Below, piece after piece: positions 11,357-22,354 of a stretch of 64,000 nucleotides of DNA (the stretch's first letter is position 1; every line of letters begins with the position of its first letter). The DNA lies in contig OZ005656.1 of NCBI GenBank assembly GCA_963930645.1, positions 189,321,079 through 189,385,078 on the forward strand, read 5' to 3'. Below the pieces are notes generated by a model that saw only the letters and a list, made by a program, of their open reading frames with translations, ran no database searches and was not told the DNA's origin. Source of the DNA: Salticus scenicus (taxonomy: Eukaryota; Arthropoda; Arachnida; Araneae; Salticidae). A program made the translations under genes and the position numbers.

Positions 11357-11811
11357 TATATATATATTTGTTTGATCGCTAATTTTTATCCTCAACTTAT
11401 TCATTATAAACAACATAACACTAAGATCATGACTCTACAAATATTTACGTGACAAAACAGTATTAGGTGTACATCTTTTAATTAGAAATTATTGCTAGCA
11501 CTTCAATAATTTTGCGGCCGACTGTACTAAACATTTATATCATCTAAAAGTGTCGTGTGCAGAACAAAAAACATGGAAATTTTGCTTTTTAGAACACAGA
11601 AATACAGTTATAATTTTGTCCACATCACATGACTGTCTAAGTCCAAAATACATCTTATGAATGTGAATTTCCCATGTATTTTCATAAAAATTAATTAAAA
11701 AGTACTTCATTTATCAATGGTTTTTAGCCATACAATTTGCATTATTTTCCGATCAACTATAGCCGAGATTTGGCGATTTTTCACTTGTCCTAATAATTTT
11801 GACCACCACAG

Positions 11812-12413
11812 TATTAGTTTTAGTTTCTTATTTTCTTTCTCCGGTAAAAATGTTGATTGTCATGTATATATGTATATACATTGATTTGAAACTACAGAAA
11901 GACTTGATAGGATGATAAGAGTTAAAGATGGAGCGCACAACTTAAAACTCAAAGACTAACTCATGTAAGCAGACAAATCATTCATAACTGCAAAAGTTTA
12001 AATAACGTACAAATAAACGGAGTAGGTAAATTCTGGACCATTATCTACATCCAAAATAAAAAGGTAACATCACCCTAAGTGGACCAAAAATGTATCTCAT
12101 CGATTGGTTTGAGATAGAAAAATAAAATAATAATAAAATAAAATAAATAATAATAAATAATAAATAAATAAATAAATAAAACATATCCTGGATAAATAAA
12201 GTGATTTTCTCTAATCAGAAAAAATCTAATCTTGATAATCTTGTAATACCTTCGCTTTGGCACCATTTAGCAATGAAAAACTGATATACTTCAATCAGCA
12301 ACAAATTTTATGTTTTAAATCGCAGTTTATTTTGATACATAAACAAGTTTAAATTATTAGCACATTTACATGCGACGGTAGAGATATCGTGTCTTCTAAG
12401 ATTATTCGCTACA
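11812..12413. other. AT-rich spacer with simple repeats
   Basis: No recognised element. The stretch at 12117-12181 is a degenerate AATA/AAAT simple repeat. Confidence 0.4.
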
Positions 12414-13661
12414 CGCAAGCGAAGTGATGACGTCACTAGCCGTCCATGGGGCCAGGTAAAAGATAACCTATGTTAATTGTCCATTGGATTTTTTGTAAAA
12501 AAAATATTAAAAATTAAGAGAAATTATCTTCCGAATTTAATCCCCATTTTTGGGTATAGTTATATACATAGAATAATAATAAAGGAAGAAGGAGCGTACG
12601 TGTTTTGGTTTCAGTTTGTAAAATCCAGGAATGCCGGGTATAGGGTTGTAACAGTGCTTCCATCTGATTGGTTGGCGAGATTTTTGAATCGTCTCGTCTC
12701 TCTGTCAATCAGTCTGCGAGGCAGCACCCACAACAAATAGCGATAAATGCGCTGAGGATGGATGCCCTACTTCAAGGTTGAGAGGTGCAAAAGTAGCTTT
12801 CGCTGGCATTTCACTAGAAGGGGTTTGTAAGTATTAGAGTATTGGCGTGCTCCTTCTTCCTTTATTATTATTCTATGGTTATATATAAATTACTGTCTAC
12901 ACGTGTTAGGTTGAGTTATTTTTGCTGTAAAACTGATAAAATTTGAATTTTAAATTTCAAAACTCTAGGGAAAAAAAATGTCTAACATCCATATTCAATT
13001 GAAAACATAAACATTATTACATTTCAAAGGGTGACATTTACACAATAAATATCCAACTAATATACTGATTAAAAGGAAAATGATAAATATTCTATCATAA
13101 TTTGAAGTTAAATTTGTTTTCAAATGTCTAAATAAAGTGTCTGATATATAAGATACTCATATGTTACAGCGGAATAGATTTCATATCTGTAATCATTGGC
13201 GCGAAAAAAAGAATAAATAAAAAAAAATATCGCCAAATTATCTGGCGAGCATATTTAATTCCTTTCAAAAACCATGGTTATTTTAATAACTTATATTAAG
13301 GGAGCAATGAATAATATGAAACAATATTTTGTAGAATACATACTCCGAAAATATACATCTGGCATGTATATTTTCGTATTAGGTTTTTGATCGCCAAATA
13401 CAAAAAACGCCAAGGACGACAGGGTTTTCAAATTTAAAATTAAAATTTTGTCAATTTGACAGCAAAATAACTTAATCTAACGCATGCGTACGATAACTAA
13501 TTTCTAATTATACCCAAATATGGAAATTAATATCATGAAATAATTTTCCTCAATTTTTAATAATTAATAAAAAAAAAAAAAAAAAAAAATCCAATGACCG
13601 ATTAAAATAGGAAATCTTTTACCTGGTCCAGCGACAGTCAGTGACTCACATTTCGCTTGCG
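12414..13661 (-). mobile_element. TIR element Z, copy 2
   Basis: It has the same ends as 9924-10822 (CGCAAGCGAAGTGATGACGT at the left, inverse at the right, TA outside the right end) and the same interior in opposite orientation, for example ATCGCCAAATTATCTGGCGA and AACCATGGTTATTTTAATAA. The left arm is interrupted by a 311-bp MITE with an 8-bp duplication (12567-12877), leaving about 929 bp. An A run of about 20 at 13569-13588 has expanded in the right arm. Confidence 0.7.
12567..12877. mobile_element. 311-bp MITE with perfect 29-bp TIRs
   Basis: The ends are perfect 29-bp inverted repeats, CATAGAATAATAATAAAGGA plus AGAAGGAGC, at 12567-12595 and 12849-12877. GTTATATA occurs on both sides (12559-12566 and 12878-12885) as an 8-bp target duplication. 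An 8-bp target fits hAT or P-type elements. The interior is clearly richer in G and C than its host and has no recognisable protein. Perfect TIRs suggest a young insertion. Confidence 0.8.
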
Positions 13662-13845
13662 TATATGCTGGGATGATATAACGTCTTATACATCTACACA
13701 GTGTTTATCTGTATCCGCGATTGTAATGAAATGCTCGCCCTCTGGTGGGCTAAGGTGAAATTACAATTAACATGCATAGCTTTCGAATTCATCTAGACGC
13801 CATTGCTTGCCGATATTTAGTTTCACATATATTTATTGAATAAAA

Positions 13846-14060
13846 ATGAATAAATCCGGTATAAAAGATAACACTTACTGTTGTGTGCCTCGGTGTAACT
13901 CCAGAAATAAAAAAATCCAGAATTAAGCTTCCATTTATTTCCAAATGACAAATTTAAAATTTCAGTTGCTTCGGTTAATGGAAGTAAAAAATTAATCAGA
14001 TGATTTGAAACTAATATTTGTTCAGCTTCAGTTAAAAATCTACTTCCGATCGAACGTTGA
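13846..14060 (+). pseudogene. Broken THAP zinc-finger domain
   Basis: From the ATG at 13846 the frame reads MNKSGIKDNTYCCVPRCNSR NKKIQN and then stops. After a one-base frame change it continues as SFHLFPNDKFKISVAS. Together these match the start of the THAP domain (C-x4-C with a following SFHxFP motif), a DNA-binding zinc finger of P-element transposases and many arthropod proteins. The remaining Cys and His ligands cannot be placed. No partner exon or TIR is visible nearby. I read it as a remnant of a THAP-bearing transposon or duplicated host gene with one frameshift. Confidence 0.6.
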
Positions 14061-14406
14061 ATAAACTGAAATATTTTTTCCAAAAGCAATCAGTTTTCCA
14101 TGATGTAATGGCGGAGAAATTATAGCACGAATATTAAGTAGCAATACAAATAGAACACAAATTAATACACGTGGTCATTATGTTTACTAACAACAAAAGC
14201 TGAAAAAGTGCCATCTATCGATCATTACAAACGCGGATTGCTGTAGAGTGTCCAGTGGCTTATTAACTAAGCACTAAACTTATTAGTTACATATTTACTA
14301 AAACGAGTAGCGCCATTGCCATAAAGAATGAGTTGTAACATATTTAATGTTAAATTTAAGAAAATCGTCATCATGACATCGCATGGCGTCAAAGAGTCAA
14401 ATCGTC

Positions 14407-14409
14407 TCC

Positions 14410-14451
<42 letters not shown>
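14407..14451. repeat. C run followed by a long T run
   Basis: Ten C residues are followed directly by about 34 T residues. This is a homopolymer junction; its exact length is likely to be unreliable. Confidence 0.8.
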
Positions 14452-14456
<5 letters not shown>

Positions 14457-15458
14457 TCGGCATACAATATTAAGAAAATTATCAGCTTTTAAAATTATTC
14501 AATATTTTACGAAATAACAAAAATTTTTTAATTAAAATTGATTTTTAATAAAACTCTCAGAGAATAATATTATCCTTTTTCTTCTTTACAGAGAAAATAA
14601 GATATAAATATCTTAAGTTGGCAACAGAAATAATTTAAGTAAGATTTCAAGAGCAGACGATTTTTAAAAGAATTCTTCAATCATTTATTCTGTGTTGATT
14701 ATACTGAATTTACTTAGGTAATATATTTTTGCTTTAGTTTATTTTATTATTATTATTATTTTTTTTTATATTATATAATACTTAAAACTTACTTAAAACA
14801 AAGAATATTTGTAGGAATATTTTAATTTTATAAAGTATATTTATTGTTTCAGTGAGAATCTGGAAATACACCGAAAACAAATAATGTTTACACTTTTACT
14901 GTACAGTTTTTAGAGCATTCTTTTAATCAAGTAATGAAATATTTGACTGTAAGAGTTAAAGGTATTTTTTGAAAAAAAGGTAAATAATTTTATACATATT
15001 CACGCAAATAAATTATTTAAAATGTATTTGATTAATTAAAACTGTTGCATTACTGTAATTATTAAAATGGAAAAAATGATTATGAATTACAAATTTGCAC
15101 TAATATATAAATAAATTACCTGTATATTGATAAAATGCCTGCACATATAGAATACTTCATTTGATGGATTCCGTTTTCATTAATAAATACTTCTAAAATA
15201 TGAGACTTTCCGGACGATTGGTCTTTTTAATTTATATATTTTTAAAAGTAATTAAAAATAAATTTTATAAAATGTAAGCTTTTGGTTAATAATATATTTG
15301 GTTTTATTTCTAATACTTTTCAAAAGTTTTTACGATTCATCTACATTTTTGTTTGTCAGGAAGTTTTAATTTTCATAAATATATTTTAATGTTAAGGAAT
15401 GTTTATCTACCAAGTTTAATGTATTTTAGTTGCATGCTTTAAAATTATAGATTTTTTT
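14452..15458. other. AT-rich segment, nothing recognised
   Basis: About 1 kb of strongly AT-rich sequence with no repeat family, domain or RNA signature that I can identify. Confidence 0.4.
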
Positions 15459-16097
15459 ACTTTCCGAATATACATATGTAAAGAAAGTATTTCAATAATA
15501 TCAAAAAACCGACTTTGAGATTTTGGTGTTTCTATACGTTTTGAGGTTCCCTGAGTTCATTTTTACTATTTGTACGATGATATGTGTGTGTGTGTGAGAG
15601 ATTGAGAGAAAACACGATCGCCTAAACGCTTTGTTCGAATGAGCTGAAAGTTGGTACGTGTGTTACAGGTCACCATAGCATGAAACCTATTGATTTTGGT
15701 GAATCTAGAACTTATAGTTCTTTTACAGGGACACAAAGAAAAATTCTTTATAATTATGTCCTATGGGCCCAAATTTTTAAAGTGCGATAGCGTTTAAACG
15801 CTTTATTCGTCTGAGTTGAAAATTTATACACATATTATAGGTCACCATCGTACTAATTGTATAGATTTTGATGAATCTAATCTTTATATATTTTTAAAGG
15901 GACTCAACGAAAAATTCTTTATGATCTATGGGCTTAAATTATTTGAAGTGCAATAGCGTAAAATTAAACAGTGGAGAAAATACTCAAACAAACACCCTAT
16001 TATAATTTTCACTTTTATTTATTTAATGATTTGTCTTACTTTATGTATACAATCGTTACTTACTTAATGTTCGGAAAGTCGAGTGAAATTACTCCAG
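15459..16097 (+). mobile_element. DINE/HINE-like element, family B copy 1
   Basis: It begins with the hairpin arm ACTTTCCGAA and a return arm GAAAGTATT. Next come the core TATACGTTTTGAGGTTCCCT, a GT microsatellite (15580-15597) and tandem units of about 150 bp, each with TTTACAGGGACACAAAGAAA or a close variant and AACGCTTTRTTCG. It ends with TTCGGAAAGTC followed by the stem-loop GAGTG...ACTC and CCAG. The 5' arm and TTCGGAAAGT are inverted copies, as expected for DINE-type subterminal repeats. It is non-coding. Confidence 0.7.
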
Positions 16098-16759
16098 AGT
16101 TTTTTCTTTTACGAAAATTAATTTTAAATAATAATCTGTCGACTTGCGATTATGTTTAATTCCTTACAAAATCTTAATTTGGCGAATTTTGGTACCAGTG
16201 AGAATTTTCAACTAGTTTCTGACTTTTTACATGTTTCGAGACAAGAATAATCCAAAAATTACAAAATTAATAAGGTATCTGTCTGTACTCTGTTTGTTAG
16301 CCTTTGTAGACGTTATTTCAGGAGTGGATCATTATAAAAGAAATCGGACTGGTTTTAAAATATTATTTATGGCACTGTCAAATGCCAAAATATATTCCAA
16401 TATTCACGTTTGAAAACTTCGCAAAATTATTCGAAAGTTAAAGATTTTTTTCGACATGGCAAAATAGAGCAAAAATTTCACATAATCATGTGTTATGAGG
16501 ATTACTATTTTTAATGTAAAGAAGTCGAGTTTAATTATAAAATGCCTTTTATGAAACTAACATGAACATTATCGAATATCAACATTCTGTACTTCGTAAG
16601 TCATTCGAAATTAATAATTTTCATAACATGACAGAATAAAGCAATATTTTGCGCGAGTTTTGGATTTAGGCCATCGATCTAAGGTCATTTTTTGCTTATT
16701 GAAGCTCATTAAAGAGTAATCTAACTTTAATATGGATTATGAACCACTACGAACATTCA
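16098..16759. other. AT-rich segment, nothing recognised
   Basis: No repeat family or coding domain recognised. The 60-codon frame at 16231-16413 has no known motif. Confidence 0.35.
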
Positions 16760-16825
16760 TGCCTGATTCGGCGTTCGAACTGGGCACTTAGGAACTGAAG
16801 GCCAGATGCGCCGTACCATACATTT
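16760..16825 (-). repeat. tRNA-like sequence (SINE head), minus strand
   Basis: On the minus strand TGGTACGGCGCATCTGGC (16818-16801) resembles a pol III A box and AGTTCGAACGC (16781-16771) a B box, with CCTTCAGTTCCTAAGTGCCC between. This order is typical of tRNA-derived SINE promoters. The anticodon and acceptor stems are not intact, so a working tRNA gene is unlikely. Confidence 0.5.
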
Positions 16826-17330
16826 TATGTAGATTATTCTATGGGAAACAGCAGGAAATTATACGAAAAGGTCTACATTGTAAATAAAGTAGGTAGCTGA
16901 TTAAGTAACTGAATATAATGTAAACACGTTTCCTAAAACTAGCAGTGAGGAACAGTCAAAAAGCTTGGAGGGGTGCCAAATTGACCGACAGCTTGGGATT
17001 TGGAAAACATCCAGTAATTCGATGCTCTCTTATCGCTTATTTTCTCTGAATCATATGGCTGTCTCCCCTACTTTAACACTGTACTCGTTAAGTCAGGCTT
17101 CCATGGTCTCAAGAAATGTGGTTGAAGAATAGGTAGCAAAATAGGATAAGACAATGTGTTGAAGCAGGGAAAGAGTAGCCTAAAGCCTCACGTGTGAGGT
17201 ATTTTAGTCACCAGCCGTGCCTGTTGATCAGCCAAGTTTATTGTTTTTATCAGACGTATAATAGGATTTATAGCAAAAATTGATGAAAACAAATGAAATT
17301 AATGGAAAAAATTGAACAGTATCTACCTAT
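16826..17330. other. Lower-repeat segment, no gene recognised
   Basis: Composition is closer to balanced than in neighbouring DNA and no repeat family is evident. I see no open frame of useful length, no splice-bounded coding stretch and no RNA fold. Confidence 0.35.
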
Positions 17331-17580
17331 ATAAACTAGTGGATTTGTAGATCAGGAGCTCAACGTCCTACTTGTATCATTTATTACTCAGCACATTATT
17401 TTTAATTATTCTATAGTTTAAAAAAAATATATATATATATTATTAATTCACTATATAAATAGATATGATTATGAGGGAGGCTTCAGCCCCCCTCACCTCT
17501 CCCCGTTGTATCCGTGTGTTTATATATATGTATTTCTTTGTAATTCATAGCCTTGTGTTAGTTCCTTTTAACTAATAAAC
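17331..17580 (+). repeat. Repeat family J with GC-rich hairpin
   Basis: The start, with CTCAACGTCCTACTTGTATC, resembles 59140-59180 (CTCAACGTCCCATTTGTATT). GAGGGAGGCTTCAGCCCCCC at 17474-17493 plus CTC forms a GC hairpin like GGGGGCGGTAGCCCCCTC at 53839-53856. Class unknown. Confidence 0.35.
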
Positions 17581-19070
17581 ACTTTACCGAATTTCCTGCA
17601 AAATGGTTGCTTAAATTACTGGAATAATTTTGTGTAGCCCTGTAAACTAATTACCTATTCTATGCCGACCGTTTTTCAAAGTTTTTTTTTTTTTTTTTTT
17701 TTTTTTTGTAAGAAATTTACTCAATGCTGAGGTTTTCTTTCAACCAAAAACAGATTTCAAAGATACCTTGCTTTTTAACATACTATTAATGTTTATTTAT
17801 TTCATTAAGTTAAGAGGAGTGTAATTATGTTAAAATGCACTTATAAGAAATACTGTGTATAGAGCGTAATGTTAGAAAATTCTTTTGAGTGTCCCTGTAC
17901 ACGAGCCACACTAGTTTTACACACTAATAAAAGTATAAATTAATTCGTTAGAACTCATTATTATATTGAACAAAATTTGACATCACTGGATGATTACAGA
18001 ATGTCATCGGAATTATTTTGTGTGGCCCTCTAAATAAATTATTTAGAATATACATACCTTTTTTCTAGAAAAAACATGCTTTCAAGCATCTTAATAATGT
18101 ATGTTAATTCTATTTTGTTAAACACAGCATAAATGCGTTTAAATGAGCTTGATGAAAATCTCACCATAGGCTTTAGTGTCACGAAATTCTTTTCTGTGTC
18201 TTTGCCAACGAACCATAAACATTATATAAACTAATAAAAAATATACAACTTATTCTATGTAGTTCATAAATGATTATCAGAAATTTGACGTAATTTGGAT
18301 GATTATGTGACATTGTCGAAACACTTTTGTGTGGTTCTGTGCGTGTACATTAGTTTTAAGTTTAAGAAACATTTTCTACAGGAAGCATGTTTATAAGCAT
18401 CTCAATAATGCATGTTAATTACATTTTGTTGAATGCAGTGTAACTATGTTAAAATGAGTTTAAATGAAATCCTTCTTATAGGCTGTAATGATAAGAAAAT
18501 GTTTGGTTTGTCCCTGTAAACAATCCACAAAAAGTATAGGTCCCAAAATCTATACAACTATTTCTGTATAGCGCCTGAACATGTGTACCAATTTTCAAGT
18601 GAATCCAAGAGTTTTGCGCTTGCTATTGCAACACACAAAAATTCTGTCCATAGGCCGTAATGATGAGAAAAACTTTGGTGTGGCCCTGTATACGAACTAC
18701 AAATAGAATACAAATCCAAAACTATACAGCTATTTCTGTGTGGCTAATGAACACATGTACCAAACTGAAAGTCAATAGAGTGAGTTTTGCGGCCGGTATC
18801 CCGAGACATACAAATTCTGTCCGTAGGCCGTAATGATAAGAAAAACTTTGGTGTGTCCCTGTACACGAACAACAAATAGAATGCGTACCCAAAACTATAC
18901 AGTTATTTCTGTGTGGTTAATGAACATGCGTACCGAATTGCAAGTCAATAGAGTGATTTGCGGCTGCTATTGGAAGATATACAGACATACTGACAGACAG
19001 ACAGACAACCGCACAGACAGAACCCAAAAACTTTTTGAGTCTCCACATGGTGGTCTCCACTGACGTTTCG
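17581..19070 (-). repeat. DINE/HINE-like repeat family F
   Basis: Read on the minus strand, a GTCT-type microsatellite (18980-19020, seen as GACAGACAGACAGAC) precedes at least three tandem units of about 175 bp (18520-19000). Each unit carries a GTGTGTCCCTGTACACGAAC-like phrase and a TATACAGYTATTTCTGTGTG-like phrase. Older, more diverged units continue to about 17600. The phrase ACAGGGACAC is shared with families B, E and G. A T run at 17681-17707 interrupts it. There is no coding capacity. Confidence 0.6.
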
Positions 19071-19440
19071 GCAACTAGTTTTTGCCTATTATTATACAGC
19101 ACGCTATCAGAGAGAAGGAAAAAGGTCATTATTACGTACAATCGAAAACACTTCTTAATAACTTTGCTGCTCCAGAATTTTATTTGTTTCACGATATATT
19201 TGATATAGAAACAAGCAAGTTTTCCACGTAATTTCCTTTCGTTAGTCCGGAAGTATAAAATTAGAACTCATAGATCTGAACGGAGTATGGAGAGCCATTT
19301 AATGGAGCTGATATATGGAAGTCTGTTACCAAGGTTAATGTTTTTTACATGTCTGCATAGCTTTTATTAAATGTCTCATTCACAATAATAAAATTAATAT
19401 CCAATTTTTGTAAAATTGACATAATTATTAAACAAAAGCA
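19071..19440. other. Spacer between families F and D
   Basis: No recognised repeat or gene; a short segment with ordinary AT-rich composition. Confidence 0.3.
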
Positions 19441-20315
19441 GTTGAATAATTATAAAGAAAATTTAGTATCATGTGGTCATCACAAAACATTCTTAGATAA
19501 CATTCTGTATAATAGCGCCATTTACTATGTAACATGTACAAAGATTCAATCACAGCTTCTCACAATAAATATTTTACAAATGCAGTTTGATGCAATTTTA
19601 ATTAACAGATGCTGAGAGGTAGTAATGTGGAAAATCACAGAAGAGGAATAACAGCAGCGCCATCATTCGGCCATTAGATACCTAAATTAAATTAGCACTC
19701 GTTTTAATAATGGTTATCTCTCATATCATGTTTGGTGCATTTATTTGCCATAGAAGTTAAGATTTAGCCTTCCTATTCGCAGGGTAAATTGCAGCACAGC
19801 AGAGCCATCTGTTGGTCGATATGAATCCAAATTTAATTAGCTTAGTGTTTCATAATGGCCGTCTCGTGTACCAAGTGTTGTGCAATTATATACAATAGAA
19901 TATGAGATATAGTCTTCTTTTTAAGGTGAAAATTTCAGCATAACAACGCCACCTATCGGCCGGTGTGTATCCAAATTGAATCAGCATAATGTTTCATATT
20001 GCCTCGCTCACATTTAAAGTTTTGTTTGATTGTAGACAATAGAACTTGAGTCATAACCTTCTCTTAAATGGGAGAAATTTGTACCAAAAGTTGATAAATA
20101 CTAATATATGTGAAAAGACAACTGCATATAGATTTATATGAAATTCCGAGCAACGGTTGCCACAAAATTTGGATCACACACACATAGACAGATATTTTCT
20201 AAAAATGGATAAATCGTGTTCTAGACCTTTCAAAATGTATAAGTCCATCGAAAATATAGGAAGCCAAGAATTTTTACTAATCCAATACTTCCTTCTACTG
20301 AATATAGAAGAAAGT
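19440..20315 (-). mobile_element. DINE/HINE-like element, family D copy 1
   Basis: Its 5' end on the minus strand is the hairpin ACTTTCTTCTATATTCAGTA...GAAGT (20315-20287). The core (near 20225), an ACACACA tract and tandem units of about 140 bp follow. Each unit has GCGCCAYCTNTYGGYCG and ATCCAAATTNAATYAGC phrases (19660, 19800 and 19945). It is related to the copies at 22360-22860 and 30050-30622. Non-coding. Confidence 0.6.
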
Positions 20316-20341
20316 TAAGAAAAAAAAAAAAAAAAAAAAAA

Positions 20342-20635
20342 ACGGTTATAGTTATTATTTATAAGACTTTTTGGTGATCCACAAGTTACTATCTCACCAG
20401 ATTTGTTCCTCAGTCTACAGGTTGAGCAAGTACAATCATAAACCAATCAACTTATACAAATAGCTCTTTATTTATTTATTTTAATTGCTTGTCAATGTAT
20501 AAAATACATTGAAATCTTTTTTTTTTTTGTTTTCATGTTATAGTAAGCTGCATATGTGTGAGTGTACACAGAATCTCACAAAGTTATATGCATTTATAAG
20601 AATTCACAATAAAATTATAAAGGCAATGTTAATAA
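20342..20635. other. AT-rich spacer
   Basis: Follows a 22-base A run (20319-20341). No recognised gene or repeat. Confidence 0.3.
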
Positions 20636-21820
20636 CTAGCAGGCTACGCCCACTTCGCTGGTCTATATTTAAACGAATTTTCAAAATAATTGGATCAGTA
20701 TTTATTTTTTACATCACATTATAAATAAAAACTAAAAAAATTACATTGAAATCACTCTAAACCTCGCTTCGGGTACCCGATGCCTACGGCAGCTCTTTTT
20801 CCGCCCGTACTGCATCGGGTCCAGGTTCCCACTGCCAGCAGAAAGCTCTTTCCTGGGCATTTCAGTTTGGGTATCTGCTATTATTTAAGAACTACGATTT
20901 TAAAGATGATTGTATCTCAGCATCAATTAAATATTTTAGTTTTTATACCATGTATTTTATAGCCCCCGCTGTTTACAATATATTACGATTCGATTCCAAC
21001 CAACATAATAAAATAAAATAGAAAGTAATTTTCTTTTAAAAGGAATTAAATACATAAAAAAAAAAAAAAAAAAATAATAATAATCCGCTTAATACTTTCT
21101 ACTATTCCCCCCCCCCCCCGATAAATACTATAAATAAAAAAATAAAAAAAATCTTTTAAAAGAATTAAGTAAAAATAAAATGAAAAATAAAAATTTGTAA
21201 CACTATAAAAATTATGCACAAACATAACTGTTATAAATACGTTTTTAAATTTTAAATTTAATATATTTAATTTTTCTACTGCATTACCATTTTATTTTCA
21301 ATAAATATAATAAATAAATAATAAAAACAAAATTCACCTTCAAATGAATGTATTAAATAAAAAATAAATAGCGTAATAACCGTTGCTGAGATTCACAGAA
21401 GATTACAATGAAAAAATAAATTTATGAAAAATGAAACATAGAGGCCAATATTTAAAATTGAAAAAAAAAAATAAATTAAAATAAATTAAAAAATTGAAAT
21501 TTGAAATACGAAAAAATCTCGACGAGGCGCACACCCAGTGTTGCCAGACTTTGCGACTTTTTTATAGTGATCACCAATAATCTTAAGAAGTGATATTTGA
21601 TATACACAATAGACGAGTCTTTGATACGATTCGTCTAAATATGCATATCAAATATCATTTCTCAAAATTGTTGCTGACAATTAAATAAAAAAATCGCAAA
21701 GTCTGGCAACACTGTGCACACCTGCAGGGTCCCAGGTACCCATCTACCAAGTTTTGTTGCTCTGCGATCGGTAGTGTGAGCACTAGAGTGCAGACAGACA
21801 CTTCTCTTTATTTATATAGA
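20636..21820 (-). mobile_element. Non-autonomous Helitron (H2)
   Basis: On the minus strand it starts TCTATATAAATAAAGAGAAG at 21820 after host A, and ends GGGCGTAGCCTGCTAG at 20636 before host T. The GC-rich 3' end CCAGCGAAGTGGGCGTAGCC matches those of H3 and H4. The interior is collinear with H4 (46736-48537), for example AACATAACTGTTATAAAT and AATAGCGTAATAACYGTTGC. There is no Rep/helicase coding. It carries a hAT-like MITE at 21536-21714. Confidence 0.75.
21536..21714. mobile_element. 179-bp hAT-like MITE in Helitron H2
   Basis: Inverted ends CAGTGTTGCCAGACTTTGCG match on both sides. The flanks are CGCACACC (21528-21535) and TGCACACC (21715-21722), an 8-bp duplication with one change. The sister Helitron H4 has the uninterrupted site GAGGTGCACACCTGCAGG near 48391-48408. 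That shows the original state and fixes the duplication as TGCACACC. CAGTG ends with an 8-bp target are typical of hAT elements. Confidence 0.85.
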
Positions 21821-22354
21821 TTTTTAAAAAAATTACAGAATTATTAATAAAAAAGTTTAAAATATCAAAATATTTTATTATTTTATTTTCTTCCGATAAC
21901 GCAAAAAACATTTAGGTCATGTCAGGCGATAAAGTGACATACGTCAAATAATCCGAAAGTCTTGTTTTGCAACTCATTCCAGCATTTGACGACACTCTAT
22001 CCTTGAATTCTGCTTACAGGCAGCTGTATCATATTACAAGAGCATTTTCAAAACATTTACTTTCTATGTGAACTAAATAATAATAATAAAAAAGATATGT
22101 TTTCGTCAAATATCTCTTTGCATGTCTAAAACTTTATTATATATATTTTTAAAATGCAATAAAAATTGCTATCTGGAACAAACATTCTTATCTCTAAATA
22201 TATTTATGCTTTTATTTCCCTTCACTATTTTCTACATGAGAGTCATTTTGAATAATGTCATTCCTTGATAAATGTTTTGAAAAGATAGCAGCAGATAATA
22301 TTTTATCAGATATTACAATAGAAATATTTGGAAAGAATTTTTTATTTTCTTCTA
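21821..22354. other. AT-rich segment, nothing recognised
   Basis: No recognisable coding domain or repeat. Overlapping short open frames on both strands near 22212-22532 run into the family D element and have no motif. Confidence 0.35.

Larger units (their letters stand above)
8746..11524. mobile_element. 217-bp TA-flanked MITE, split by a Helitron
   Basis: The left end CAGTCGACAGCAGAATTATT (8746 on) and right end (to 11524, inverse CAGTCGGCCGCAAAATTATT) match at 22 of 26 terminal positions. Both are flanked by TA (8744-8745 and 11525-11526). Without the Helitron at 8795-11356 only 217 bp remain, typical of a Tc1/mariner-type MITE. It is inserted in the right arm of the surrounding Tc1-like foldback: the arm sequence resumes exactly across the two TA sites. 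Confidence 0.7.
8122..11811. mobile_element. Tc1-like foldback element (outer shell of a four-level nest)
   Basis: The left end is CACTGGTGGTCAAAATTATA (8122 on). The right end is the inverse of CTGTGGTGGTCAAAATTATT (to 11811), followed by TA at 11812-11813. At the left the expected TA is CA. Both ends continue into inverted copies of the same 5' region of a Tc1-like transposon, including the transposase N-terminus, and meet near 8498. The right arm is interrupted: 11525-11811 continues, after excising 8746-11524, at 8745 and below. This is therefore a foldback made of two opposed 5' ends, without the catalytic half of the gene. Confidence 0.7.
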
